A DNA stretch of 59,121 bases from Jaapia argillacea MUCL 33604 (lineage: Eukaryota > Basidiomycota > Agaricomycetes > Jaapiales > Jaapiaceae): NCBI GenBank assembly GCA_000697665.1, contig KL197769.1, forward strand, positions 79,615 to 138,735, written 5' to 3'. A model generated the notes under the pieces. It was not told the DNA's origin. It saw only the letters and a program-made list of their open reading frames with translations, and did not search any database. This document shows, in pieces, positions 1-10,762 of this stretch. Position 1 is the stretch's first letter. Every line of letters begins with the position of its first letter. A program made the translations under genes and the position numbers.

Positions 1-52
1 CTGACTAATCTACTGTACATAAGCATAATAATCCTGACAAAGCACCTGTTTC

Positions 53-306
53 TAGCCAATCAGAGTCTCAATTACTCATCCCATTCTCACGCTTCACTTA
101 ATCATCCTATCAGAATGGCTGCTGAGTAAGGCAGTTCTCACGCTTCCAGATTCCAACCAATCACAGTCCAGGCTGAATAATCCACTTCTCGCGCCTCCAG
201 ATTTCAACCAATCATGATCCAGGCTGAGTAATCTGCTTCTCACGCCTCTCTTTTCTATCCAATCACAGTCAGGTTGAGTCAGCTGCTTACTGAACTCATC
301 TGACAA
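53..306. repeat. Degenerate ~50 bp tandem repeat, about five copies
   Basis: Five head-to-tail copies begin near 53, 104, 155, 207 and 257. Each carries a CCAATCA-like start, a TCCAGGCTGA-like middle and a TTCTCACGC-like end. Copies 3 and 4 are the most alike. A short minus-strand reading frame through the block gives a repeating peptide, which follows from a period near 51 and is not evidence of a gene. It lies at the left end of a CpG-poor, transposon-bearing region, so it may be part of a larger element whose end is outside the window. Confidence 0.75.
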
Positions 307-2918
307 ATCATTTGAGTGACTTGTAGGCAGAATGGAGGGATGTAGCAATGTTCAATTGTCCACAAGAGGAAGAATGATATAAATGGAACAGAGACAATGA
401 TAGTGAGGACATTTGATTGCATGACAACTTGGCATAATGTTGAAATATCAGATTGACCCAAAGTAGAGGAATTGATGATTTACAAGAATGGAGGGAGGGG
501 AAAGCAAAATGATGGAAAACAACAAAAATACGCAATGTTCAGACCGTGGACCGGTAGGTCATCTGACACCGGTTCGCTCATTCTTGTCATCCTCTATTGC
601 CTCAAGATCGTAGCCTGAGTACTAGTTAGCAAGAAGTACCCAAAAGACTTACAAGCCTTATTTGCTACCTTATGCTAACGCTAAGGCGCTCATAACAGAG
701 CTAACCTAGAAAACAAAACACCCTTCACCAACCCACTAACCCTCAACAACAGCAAATGCTGTGCCACGTAAGCTGAGACCATAAGCTTCATCAGGAAAGG
801 TGTTAGTAGGGCCATTGCTAGCTTCATCCCAAGTCATCACACGCAAAACGTGTGAGGAAGTGGAAGGAGGTTAGCCTCGTCCCATGCAGATGGTGGCAGG
901 GGAAAGCAGAGCAATGCGAGAACTCTGTCAGGAAATGTGGTTTATATGAACCCAGGGTGAGGTTGAGAGTCATTGGTGTCATGACGAATTCAAATGAAGA
1001 AACAGGTAATATAGGCCATTCCAGCAAGTAAGAACTTGAGATCTGGTGCACTTGAGACACAGAGGCCCCAGACATTTGTTGCTTTTGGTGAGTCAGCTTT
1101 CCAGATATCGTCAATGAAACCTTTCCAAGTTGTTCATCCCCTTCAGCAGCGGGGTGGAGAGGAGGTGTAAAGTAAGGCCAAGTGCCATCAAGCAACCATG
1201 TTGGAAGGAGGAAGCGATAAGCAAAAAGCCGACATGAGCTGAGTCCAAAACCAGCTGCAAATTGAGACATTTCACTAGTTGATCATGTTCATCCTCGTTG
1301 ATAATCCATTATAATACAATTATTATCAACTCTCAGCCTGGCTCTGAATGAAAAGCCATTGTCAATCATCTGCAATTCTTATAACACCCTGATCACAGTA
1401 AATAATGCCAAATTCGGAGGTGTCCAGCTGACCAAAGTTGGCCCACAGTCTCTGGTTATATCTACCACCCACCATTTTCCTGACGTTTCAGAGCTCTACA
1501 TGACTCTGAACTTGAAGTAGAAACCATAGAAAACTTCAAGTTTTTGTGTCCTTTGGACTCCAAGTTATAACTTGGCTTGTATGTCTTGTCAAAATTTCAA
1601 GAATAAACAAAACATTCCAACCCATATTCGGAGGCTCGGTAAATACAGTAACTCCCAAAGTGCATGGGATGTCGATAGTGTTGCTGCAAAGCCAAAGTAC
1701 TTCAAAGTGCAATCTGCTTTGGGCATCTCAAAGTGCACTTTGTTCACAAAATTTACACTTCAAAGGGGAGCAAAGTGCACTTCAAAGCCTTTGACAAAGT
1801 CGTCACAAGCTGATGGAACTGACCATACAAAGTAGTGTTACCACATGTTTTGGCCATTCTTGTCGTCCTCATGCATAACGCTGACACAAATGTGCCAACT
1901 CCTTCCCTCTTCAAATGCAAGCTGAGGCCTACGCAAACAAAATATATATATCTTGTCCTTCTGCTTGCCTCTGACTGCACACTATATCATTGACTCACTC
2001 TCACCATCTTGGGTTTGAGGCCCATTTGATCACCACACTCGAGTATGCTCAACAACTGTCTCGCCCTCTTGAGCCATTTCGGATAGCTCATTTCTATCAT
2101 TGAGAGAACTGTGATTGTCCCTGAAATTTTTGAAAACTCTAGGTGTTAATGGGCTATTTCTCGTTCCTGTGTTCCCACTATCTGGTCAAATTCGGGTATC
2201 CTATCTTTGGTTTGCCGAGAACTGAGCATCCCCCCTCAAGGACCTTTGGGGATTGAGAGCATGACCCTCCAGCTGGTAGTATGGCTACTGTTGGGCATCA
2301 GGATTTGGGAGCATGCTCCAGAATATCTCTCTGCTGTGGATTCCAGAGTCATAGCCTGCATCTATAGTTGTTTTTGTTGGTTTGGTTCTCGATGATTGAC
2401 TGGCCTCCTGCAAGTTCCGTAGCATAGAATCCTATCCACCTGTGGTTCAATGCCCCAACACCTCCCCATGCTTGCTGGAAAGCAAGACTCTCCAGGTTGT
2501 GGTGCAGCCTTGTCATCAGGAGAGCTTGTCATTCCCACTTGCCAGGGGCTTTCCTCCCCCTTTCTTCACAAACAGGTTCACGGATTTTAGGAAATAGATG
2601 CTATGTATAAAGTTTTGGTATTAGAATCTATTACTCTTTGGCCTCCCTCGACCATAGGACTCTCATGAAGGTGAATCAGACATGTCGCCACTTCGTGGGA
2701 GACCTGGCCACGTTTAGTAATTTCTGACATCAAAGTCTACCAAAGCCTTTGAAGTCTGCTTTAAAGTGACTTTGGCAGCACCAAAGTCACCAGAAATTTC
2801 ACTTTACAGTGGTTTTCAGAATTATGCGGAATTGCAATTCTGTGACACAGCTCAAATGTACGGTGGGAAAGTCACGGGAAGTTCCTGAGAGAGACTTTAC
2901 AATAATTATTGTACTGTT
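307..2918. other. Gene-free, CpG-poor stretch upstream of the transposase
   Basis: I see no open frame here with splice structure or a recognisable family. The longest frame, minus 824-1270, shows no domain. The sequence is AT-richer and visibly poorer in CpG than the DNA after 5.8 kb, as expected of methylated repeat DNA. It holds the CAAAGTGC-type motif clusters annotated separately. Nothing resembling a matched terminal inverted repeat could be paired by eye with sequence downstream of the transposase. Confidence 0.5.
1655..1800. repeat. Cluster of CAAAGTGCACTT-like motifs
   Basis: Within about 145 bp the short motif CAAAGTGCACTT and variants (caaagtac, caaagtgcaatc, caaagtgcactttg, caaagtgcacttcaaag) recur seven or eight times, some forming a palindrome (CAAAGTGCACTTTG). 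A weaker second cluster lies at 2730-2815 (caaagtctacc, caaagcctttgaagt, aaagtgactttg, caaagtcacc). Such repeats are common in subterminal regions of DNA transposons as transposase-binding sites. That role here is inference from the neighbouring transposase. Confidence 0.5.
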
Positions 2919-4042
2919 ATGTCGTGGTTGTCAGTAGTTATCGAGTGGCTTCAGTCTGAATACGACTCACTCATCCCCACATCAATGCCCCCTCGCAGTG
3001 TTTCACAGGACCTAAAAGCTAGGTTTCCAGTTCTCTGGAGTGATGGCTTTTCTGTCAAAGAAATCTGTGGGCTTTTCAGGATCAAAAAGTCACTCACATA
3101 CAAAACTTTGGAACACCATCGCCGCCATGGCATAACCTACAATCAGTTTGCTCGTACTCGGGGTCGACAACGCAAACTTACAACTCCTGATATCAACTAT
3201 CTCAAGAATCTCCTGCTTGAGGATAATACCCTCTATCTCAACAAACTCCAGGATAGGCTCTGTGAGGAGTGCCACGTCCATATCTCCATTCCAACTCTTG
3301 TTCACACACTCCATCGCACTATCTACACCAACAAGAAGATCTCAGCAAAGGCGTTGGAGCGGAATGAAGATGCACATGCTCTCTTCATGAACATGATTGC
3401 CATGGTTGCTCCCGATCCCAAGATGTTGATGTTTGGAGATGAAGCTGCAAAAGACAAGCGAACACAAGGACGGGGGAAAGGGTGGTCTCAGATGGGTGTC
3501 TGGTGCTTGCAGAGCAAACCATTTGTGCAAGGGAAGCGGTACTCCATCCTCCCCATTCTGACGATGGATGGGATCATCACATATGATATTATTGAGGGTT
3601 TGGTGACCTCAGAGCGGTTTGTGCAATTTTTGTGTGACCATGTGGTATGTTGAAATCTCAGATCTTTCTTGGTATAATCCCTGATGCTGGCATAGATTCC
3701 CCTTACCAATCCATATCCAGGCCCATGCAGTGTCCTTGTCCTCAACAACTGTAGCATTCATCATTCTGAGGAGGTGAGGCAAGTGATTGAAGATGAAGCA
3801 GGTCAGTCAAATTCCCTCTCTCTCTTCCCTGCTGTATCTCATTCATGGAACCAGAGTGCAAACTTGTCTTTCTTCCACCCTACTCTCCCGACTACAACCC
3901 AATCAAGCAAGCTTTTTCCTCTATCAAGGCTTGGCTGCATCGTCATCACTTGGATAAATCTGTGTGGGCGATGTGTTGTGCATGTCATCAGATTACCCCA
4001 AAGAAGGCCTTTGGATACTTTAGTTCCTCAGGATATATATAA
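2919..4042 (+). pseudogene. Tc1/mariner-type DDE transposase with mutated triad
   Basis: Three exons, 2919-3644, 3696-3801 and 3855-4042, join in frame (339 aa); both introns (51 and 53 bp) are GT-AG. The N-terminus is a helix-turn-helix type DNA-binding region (a stretch reading FSVKEICGLFRIKKS). The C-terminal half is a DDE_3-type catalytic domain. Landmarks are FGDEAAKD (first acidic residue D174), PLTNPYPGP, then VLNNCSIHH, where family members read LDNC, and PPYSPDYNPIKQAF, where they read PIEQ. So the second aspartate is N259 (codon 3744-3746) and the third acidic residue is K295 (codon 3905-3907). Both changes are G to A on this strand at a former CpG. The frame is otherwise open, so loss of activity looks recent. 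No terminal inverted repeats or TA target duplication were found by eye. Confidence 0.85.
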
Positions 4043-4380
4043 TCTATAGGATTTCATGAATGTATGAAATAAGTATCTCAGAAACCAAATTTCTTTCTTG
4101 CTGTGACATGGACATCTCTATGTATAGAATACTACTCCCAGCCAGCTTCACTTGCCATCTCCTCTTCAACACTTTGCGCAGGTGCCCGATAACCAGGAGG
4201 AATGGGAACCATCTCACCGAGGGCTTCATTGAAATAGTTGAACACATCACCATTAGGACGAGGGTTACCAGACTCAAGTGGCCCTGCTGTGAAACAATTC
4301 CCACCTCCCGCAGCAAAGATAACCTCATACTGTACCCTTCTATCATCCCTCCCCCGAACTTCTGCAATACTTGATTCAGA

Positions 4381-5715
4381 TCATTTCCTCTTCACATCCG
4401 GCCCTTTCCACCACTTTTGACTACCATTTTGGAGTTGTATGACATCTCTAGCTGGGATTCCGAGGGCAGTAAGATCAGCCTTTGGGACTTCGTGGAGGAT
4501 ATCGGGACCATAACTGTGCTCTGCCATCTTGTCCTCAAAGCCGAGGGCATTGCAAACACAAGGCAGTCCTGAGCATATGTGAGAAAGTGACCAAGATGTG
4601 AAGGACTAGGTGCTGGAGGAGATGATCCCAGCTCGATTGGAAGATGTTGAGTGCGAGGATGGGTTGGTGTTTCAGGAAGGATTGGTGTGGTATGGCCCAA
4701 CATCACCACAGCAAGGGAAGTGACAGAAGTAATTGCGTGGGCAAATGGAGTAAATTGATCGCCAGCTGTGGGTGTCGAAGGTGTCTGACGGTCCGGATGG
4801 AGAGCAGCCTTGCGTTTCTCAGGGTCAAATTCATCTGAATTAGGGGGATGGTCGATGGTTGCTTTTGCAGAAATCTACAATAGAATATGAGAGAGAATAT
4901 CAACAAAGAGAGAAGAAATTATACTTATGATCGCAAGACACCAAGTTCGGCACTGAGCAGGAGTAATCTTGATGTTGTCCTTAGGGTCATTGGTAGGACA
5001 GTACCAAAACTCCCCCTTGACCTTGTTATGAACATGCATAAGCTCCTTGCGCCACTTCACACACTGCAAGTCGAGGTCGGTCGCATTCTTGTACTTGCCC
5101 ATCTCCTATTGTCTCTCAGAGGCAAGACTTGAAAAACTGAGCACAAAGACATACCTCAACACCATCATTCCCACTGTCGTCACTATCAACATCCTCATCA
5201 GCCTACAGGGCTAATGTGAGTCCAAAGTCATGAACTGGGGGAAGAAATACAAAACTCACACCAACACAGCATTTTGCCTTGATTTCATTCGAGTCAACAA
5301 GAATTGTAACCTTTTGTGGACCCCCCTTTTGGATAGCCTGAACCATCCCATTGTACTCAGCCTGGTTCTCGATGTCGAGAGGTGTGACAGACTTCCTATA
5401 TGTGGTGTTACAACCAGAAGAAGTCTGCAATAACACCGAGATGACATACAATTTGGGTGATGCAAATGTGTATTTGAATGGGTATGGCCATCTGGCAGTC
5501 GCACGGCATTTTTGTAGGCTGCAACAGTCCAGGACTGCTTGCAAGAAGAGAGCATAGTTGTCGGCAGCAATCGCAAACTCGAGTTCTTTCGATTTCGTCG
5601 AAGCCTTAGGCTTGGCCTGAGATTTTTTCCCAGATGCAAGTACAGGTTGGGGGGAGTAAACAGTCAAGTGAATTCCGAAAGCAATGAGTTTGTTCTCGCC
5701 CTGAGTGTCCGACAT
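4381..5715 (-). pseudogene. Agaricomycete repeat-associated protein, one-base frameshift
   Basis: Minus-strand model with exons 5260-5715, 5155-5202, 4925-5105 and 4381-4861. It starts at ATG 5713-5715 (MSDTQGENK); the open frame extends upstream only from a TTG. Exon 1 has a basic linker (KKSQAKPKASTKSKE) and a ~100-residue globular part. Exon 3 holds the conserved stretch KGEFWYCPTNDP and WC. The last exon ends in a motif I associate with a multicopy agaricomycete family: SYGPDILHEV, then LTALGIPARDV and QKWWKGPD, a SAM-like C-terminus. Exon 4 is 481 nt where the phase needs 482: one base is missing near 4555-4563, between AQDCL and the ALGFEDK segment. Function unknown. It abuts the transposase and could be part of the same mobile island. 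Confidence 0.6.
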
Positions 5716-6327
5716 CTCGTTGATTCGCAAGGCTTTTGCGACAGGGACTCGAGCACACCGTGGAGCGAAGGCAATTTTATTTTGAATTACATTTACAGTA
5801 TTACTTAGAATATTGCCGGCAGCCTCGGGTACCAACTACCCGCGGTGTGGCGCGATTCCAGAGCGCTGGAACAGAATTCGCGATTCCGCATAATTCTGAA
5901 AGTCGCTGTAAAGGGACTTCACTTTGCTTTGCTCGACATCATGTCGAGCAAGCCATCCTCTCGAGGTTTAACGGGTACAATCCCAAAATGGAAATGCCAC
6001 GAGCCAGGATTGAACACGCGATTCTGGAATCCATCCGCGGACTTCCCGCTATTCGTACCCAGCGCTAAACATCGGGCGCCATAACTTTACAGGCTGTACT
6101 CGTGGGCAGACCTTACTTGTGAGGCCGCACAGGCCCCGATAGCGCCAATAGCTTCCCTTCCTCCGCGCTCAGAGTCCCACGGTGTCAATAACACATCCAG
6201 AGTGACTAGTGACGAGCTAGACTTTTTCACTCCAAATGTCAGTATCGATCTCCTCCAAACATAACGTTAACCCTCCAAGTCGAGTGGCGACCGGAATGTA
6301 AAATTGGCGCTGCTGTCGTTTACGTCC
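5716..6327. other. Intergenic stretch, GC-rich boundary
   Basis: No gene is supported. Base composition changes sharply near 5.82 kb: CpG, rare to the left, becomes common. The segment 5845-5890 contains a locally palindromic run around GCGATTCCAGAGCGCTGGAA. 5975-6075, read on the minus strand, carries loose matches to tRNA A and B boxes but does not fold as a tRNA (see rejected items). Confidence 0.45.
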
Positions 6328-7715
6328 ATGATCGTCTCAGCGAGCATCACGGACCCGCGAGCGACCCAACTGGTCTCCAGCAATTTTTGTGCGTATTGGC
6401 TCTGTTGTTGGGTACGGAATTGACGTTGTTGACGATGTTCACAACTGACTTTAGACGGAGCTTTGGCTTTCTTGATCTGGGATGTGCTGATCACTTTTGA
6501 CGAAGAGGTTCATCATATATGGAGGTGAGTACTCGCCGTGATGCTTCTGACTCACCATTGGTTCGAGGTGAACTTGTTTGTTGTTAGGAAATCTTCTTCC
6601 TCATGGATCAAGTGGCTCTTTCTTTGGACCCGATACTTTGTGTTGTCGGCAGAGATGTACGACCTTCAGGCTGTCATGACCGTGTCTATTCTACTTACTC
6701 TACCTACTAGCCTGAATCTGGTGGTAACCTCCCAAACCACTCCTTTCCCGCTCACCCCTCGATTCTGCAAGGTGTCGTTATCCATCCAAACTTTGGTGGC
6801 AGATATTACCATGGCAGTCTCAGTTGATGTACTGTTAATAATCCGGGGTACGAGTATTCAGCACTTTACTCTCCCCCACTGATCGTTTACCCCACAACTG
6901 TTTGGTAGTTTATGCCCTTTGGAATCGGAAACGCTGGGTTGGAATCCTCCTTGGGACATGTCTCACTTTTGAGGTCGTCGTTGCTTTGGTCGGGTGGATA
7001 TTAAGTCTCCGATATGAATATGCATACGGATGCGACATCACAAGTGCACCATACTCAATATTTTACCCCCTAACGATGTGAGTACCTTTCATTCAAGGAA
7101 CACTTCTATGTAGTAACTGGCATCACTGTGACAGCTTGGCAGTCTTCGTGACAGATGCTGTCATCCTCATCTTAACCCTCGTTCGGTGTGTTCGATTCAG
7201 GAGATTTCGAAATCGGAGATCACCAATCGTGTTTCTTATGGCTCGCGATGGGATCTTGGCATTCTTCACCGTCTATGGTAAGTGCTGAAGAGTCGCAAAC
7301 ACACTCGGCGGTATTAATGCAGCTTCAATTGCAGGAATCGGCCTCGTCAATATGGTTATCTACGTGGCTTTCCCCGCTTCTTTAAGAGCATTGGCATACG
7401 GGTAATCACTCAACACTCCGTATCATCCCGCTCGCACGCTGACTAAATTGACGTCTAGCTGGTTCCTTTCGGTGGTCTCATCCGGTGTTCGCATCACAGT
7501 ACTTCACCCATTCTTACTCGCGCTAATGTTGTTATTTGCAGGTATGCCGTCTCATCCTTAGCATGGAAAGACTAGCGCGATCGGAGGAGACCCTCGCTGT
7601 CGACGGTTCGTCGGAACCACAATTGACGGAGGAATTTCCCTACTTTCCAGGTCCATCGACGAATATTGAAGCCATACCTATGACCCCCATCGTCGCGAAT
7701 CCACCGGAGTCATAA
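6328..7715 (+). CDS. DUF6533-like seven-transmembrane protein
   Basis: Nine short exons join cleanly with matching phases: 6328-6388, 6455-6524, 6588-6656, 6711-6847, 6909-7077, 7135-7277, 7335-7401, 7459-7498, 7542-7715 (309 aa). Introns are 43-66 bp with good GT-AG ends. Motifs match the fungal DUF6533 family as I recall it: near the N-terminus WDVLITFDEEVHHIW, then KWLFLWTRYF, a hydrophobic helix leading into IIRVYALWNRKRW, another into LVGWILSLRYEY, and the signature SPIVFLMARDGILAFF. The tail after the last helix is acidic and proline-rich. Such proteins are predicted plasma-membrane 7-TM proteins of unknown ligand, abundant in mushrooms. No single frame here is longer than ~115 codons, so automated ORF calls would miss it. 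Exon 3 could instead read through the 54 bp intron at 6657-6710. Confidence 0.82.
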
Positions 7716-8137
7716 CACACTCCTTCCATTGGTTGTGTCAGCCCTGCCGCCACGCCCGCGTGCGGCGTCTACAGACCTCTATCCTCCCTATCCAGTGGGG
7801 ACGCACGCCTACACCCTTGTATTCATGCTACAGGCAATACCCCCCATCCCCCCTCCTCGGCATCTTTAGTCGAAAGCGAGTATTGGTCCAAGATGTATTG
7901 GTTCCTTCTGGCATGGAGTCAGGTGTACGTTCGTTGCATAAGTATTCATGATAACGATGCTCCGGTGTTATCTATCGACGGAGTCATGGAGGCATTAGAG
8001 GCACTGCACTTTTAGTATGGTATACAAGGGCCAATTCATCTCTACGATCACACACGAATTCGACTTGTCCGCCTGAAACTTTAAAACAGGGTAAAGCTTC
8101 AACCTTGGGCGTCTCTTGATTCTTAAGCGATTAGGTA

Positions 8138-9710
8138 TCACTTCGCAAAAATATACTCCCGTCTTCCACGTTCACCCCCAACCTTATAGGTTGATTTGGT
8201 CCCGACCGATCGCATACGATCAGAAACAACCAAATCGCCATGGTAGTTCTGACTCGATCGAGTCAGAACCCTCCATATCATCTCTCTATCTCCCTCCGCC
8301 TCATCACCCCTGTAATCGCCACCACCCTGAAAAGGGGACCCCTCATCCCAAACGCCCCACCAAACCCATAGAACTGCCGGGGCCATGACTGACACCACTA
8401 AGCCTACGCCTCCTTCGGCTCCAAAGACCTGAGCAATCGCAAACGTGAAGGCGAGGAAGACGAATACATGTCGGAGTGCACATTCCGAGTAATACTCGAC
8501 CCTTCGAGGTGGTTCCACAGGAAGGAATTTGTTGAGCAGCGGTGTAAATGATGTAGGGGTCGAGAGGGAGGTAGGAGAGAATAGGATGAGGAATCCGACG
8601 AGGATGGTGTAGGATATGAACAGAGGATCTAGCAGCGGGTGAGAACAACGTGAGGGCAGCTCCTCTGATTCGAAGTTAAGGGGAGTAGTAAATTCCGTGT
8701 CCTCGAAGTCTTGCAGGGGGCTGCCAGGATGAGCAATTGTTGACTGAAGACGCGATAAAATTTAGTCGAATGTCGGATAGAGAATGAAGTCTTTCCCTCA
8801 CCGCTACATCGACATCGGAATCAAGGTCCATCTCATGATTGTCATTATAATACTTCATGTGTGGCACAGCCTGCACAAAGATGTCCAGTTAGCGTTTTGA
8901 CAGGGAAATAGTTGTCACCCACCTCCCCATCGACTTCAGAGGAGTTACTGTCGCTCCAACCATCCGACTCGGAGGAACCTTCAATACTGATGGAACGATT
9001 TGGGAGACTGTATATCCTCCGTTCCTATATCGCAAGAAGTTCAAGACGAGTTTGCCACGTAATTGAATGCAATAAGTACTGACCGACGGAACGTTCCTCG
9101 CTCCTCTCACAAACACAGACGCCACACGGTCTTGGTGTCGTGACTTCCGCCCAGTAACACCGGTCGCTGGCCTGAACCTAGGGACGATTGCAGGAACCAT
9201 GCCCACCATAGCCACTTTTCTCCCTCGTTCTCGAACCATCTGAAATCCGCCCGGTGATCCTGGCTTGAAGACAGGCTTAGGAGTTGATAGCGTGGCTAGC
9301 CTCCAGTGGGCCTCCTCGAGGCGACTATTGACCTCCGGGTCTAGATGTGAGTCGAACACAGAGTTGGAGTCGAAGGTTCCCAGCCTCGGAGTCCGCCCGT
9401 CGTCACCATTGCTGTTGGTCTGCAAGTTCTTGCTAGATGGAAACGGGCTCGGGACATGGTGGGTGGTGTTGAACGCATCTGGCTCTTCGTCTTCAGGTGT
9501 TGTCAACCCAGACGAAATTGCCGAATCTGGATCAGAGTCGGATGGCTGGCGTGATGATGACGTCGATGTTGAACCCGAAAATTCAGATGCAATACTGTTA
9601 GAGCGTGAGTCTAGCTCATGCTAACAGTGTAATGTCAGCCACCAACGGCTACGAGATCAGTTGGGGAAACATACCGAGGGAGGGTATGCACGCGAAAGAA
9701 TAGTAGTCAT
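8138..9710 (-). CDS. Hypothetical C-terminally membrane-anchored protein
   Basis: Minus-strand gene with exons 9675-9710, 9084-9620, 8923-9024, 8802-8870 and 8138-8743. All introns are phase 0 and 52-59 bp, giving 449 aa. The first ~300 residues look cytosolic or nucleoplasmic. They include a Ser/Asp-rich stretch (STSTSSSRQPSDSDPDS), a conserved-looking block LEEAHWRLATLSTPKPVFKP, and a basic segment with RFRPATGVTGRK. The last exon has a helix around DPLFISYTILVGFLILF, then a longer hydrophobic region ending in AVLWVWWGVWD, and a basic tail. Two or three transmembrane segments are likely. I do not recognise the family. An inner-nuclear-membrane role would fit the layout but is only a guess. 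The gene is convergent with the 7-TM gene, about 420 bp apart. Confidence 0.7.
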
Positions 9711-10762
9711 GCTTCCAGTCGATTAGGTGTAGGGCAATGATGGGAATGAACTTGGTTATGGTATGGAGACAAAGGTCACCAGGTGGGTGTTCGGTTGAAT
9801 ATAAGGAATTCAAGTCAGCCACGCGCATACCCAGCGGGATGACCTAGCAGAGGAAGGCCAAGCCGATCCACACCCTCGGAGGGCCCATTGATTTGCATCG
9901 AAACTGGTACCCCGAACCAGAGCTTTACAGTCGAGGGAAGGGACGGTTAACAGAAATGAAGCGAAGAAGCAGTCCAAGCTGGCGAAGTTTGACTTCTTGA
10001 AGAAAACCGTCGCTATATCTCGCACAATTCCATGTCCAGGGGCATCCAAGGGCATATCTTTACTTATCTGTAAGCATATATGCGTTGCATCCAAGGCAAA
10101 TCGAGGTTTGAGTCCCCCCTGCTACTTGATCGTCGCCTCCGAGAGTCAACGACAGAGACAATTGAGGGGATATGCCAGTGGGCACAACACGAAACAGCAA
10201 AGTGAATGAGCTGAGACAGTGCAGGATAGAAGGGATACGAGGCACTGATTACCGACAAAGTACTCCAGTTGAGGAATTGCGGGCTAAACAAGCACACAAG
10301 TTCAAAATTTGGCAGCCTGTGCCACAGGAGAGAACTCAGGATCCTGAAGAGGTGTGACATATGTGACATCTCCAACTCTCCAACTCGGTCACGCCGACTT
10401 CAACTCTCTTCAACTTGGGCTCTTGGTCCTTGAGCGACGAGTTCTGTTCTGGTATACTATCCGACAGTGTAGGAAAGCCTTCACCTTTCATTTGATTGAA
10501 GCTTCTAACCACCCGAACTCAACTTCGACGGTATGTCCGTCACACAGTATCCAGCTCAATTGTTTGCAGTCAACCAACTCAGAGACATAGTAATCTTACG
10601 ACTTCCAGCTATTGCTTTGCCCCATGGGTCTTTATGGGGAGATGCAATGATTGAGGAGATCGTCAGCTCTTTGCTAGAGTGTCGATCTCCCGGCCATCGA
10701 TGGCGATACTGACGTTCAATATTCAATGGTGGCATTCAGCTGAATAAAGCGCAACACGCACT
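9711..10762. other. Intergenic stretch of about 1 kb
   Basis: It lies between the start of the gene above and the 3' end of the TFIIIC gene. I found no spliced frame or family motif. 10360-10377 contains a repeated TGACAT motif (gtgacatatgtgacat). The GGTTTGAGTCC near 10106 resembles a tRNA B box, but no acceptor stem or A box goes with it. Confidence 0.4.

Noticed and set aside
824-1270. 148-codon minus-strand frame
   Set aside because: No family motif or codon signal, inside a CpG-poor repeat island.
5975-6075. Possible tRNA or tRNA-derived SINE on the minus strand (TAGCGCTGGG and GTTCAATCC look like A and B boxes)
   Set aside because: Acceptor and T stems do not pair and the anticodon arm is poor; a covariance-model search would decide.
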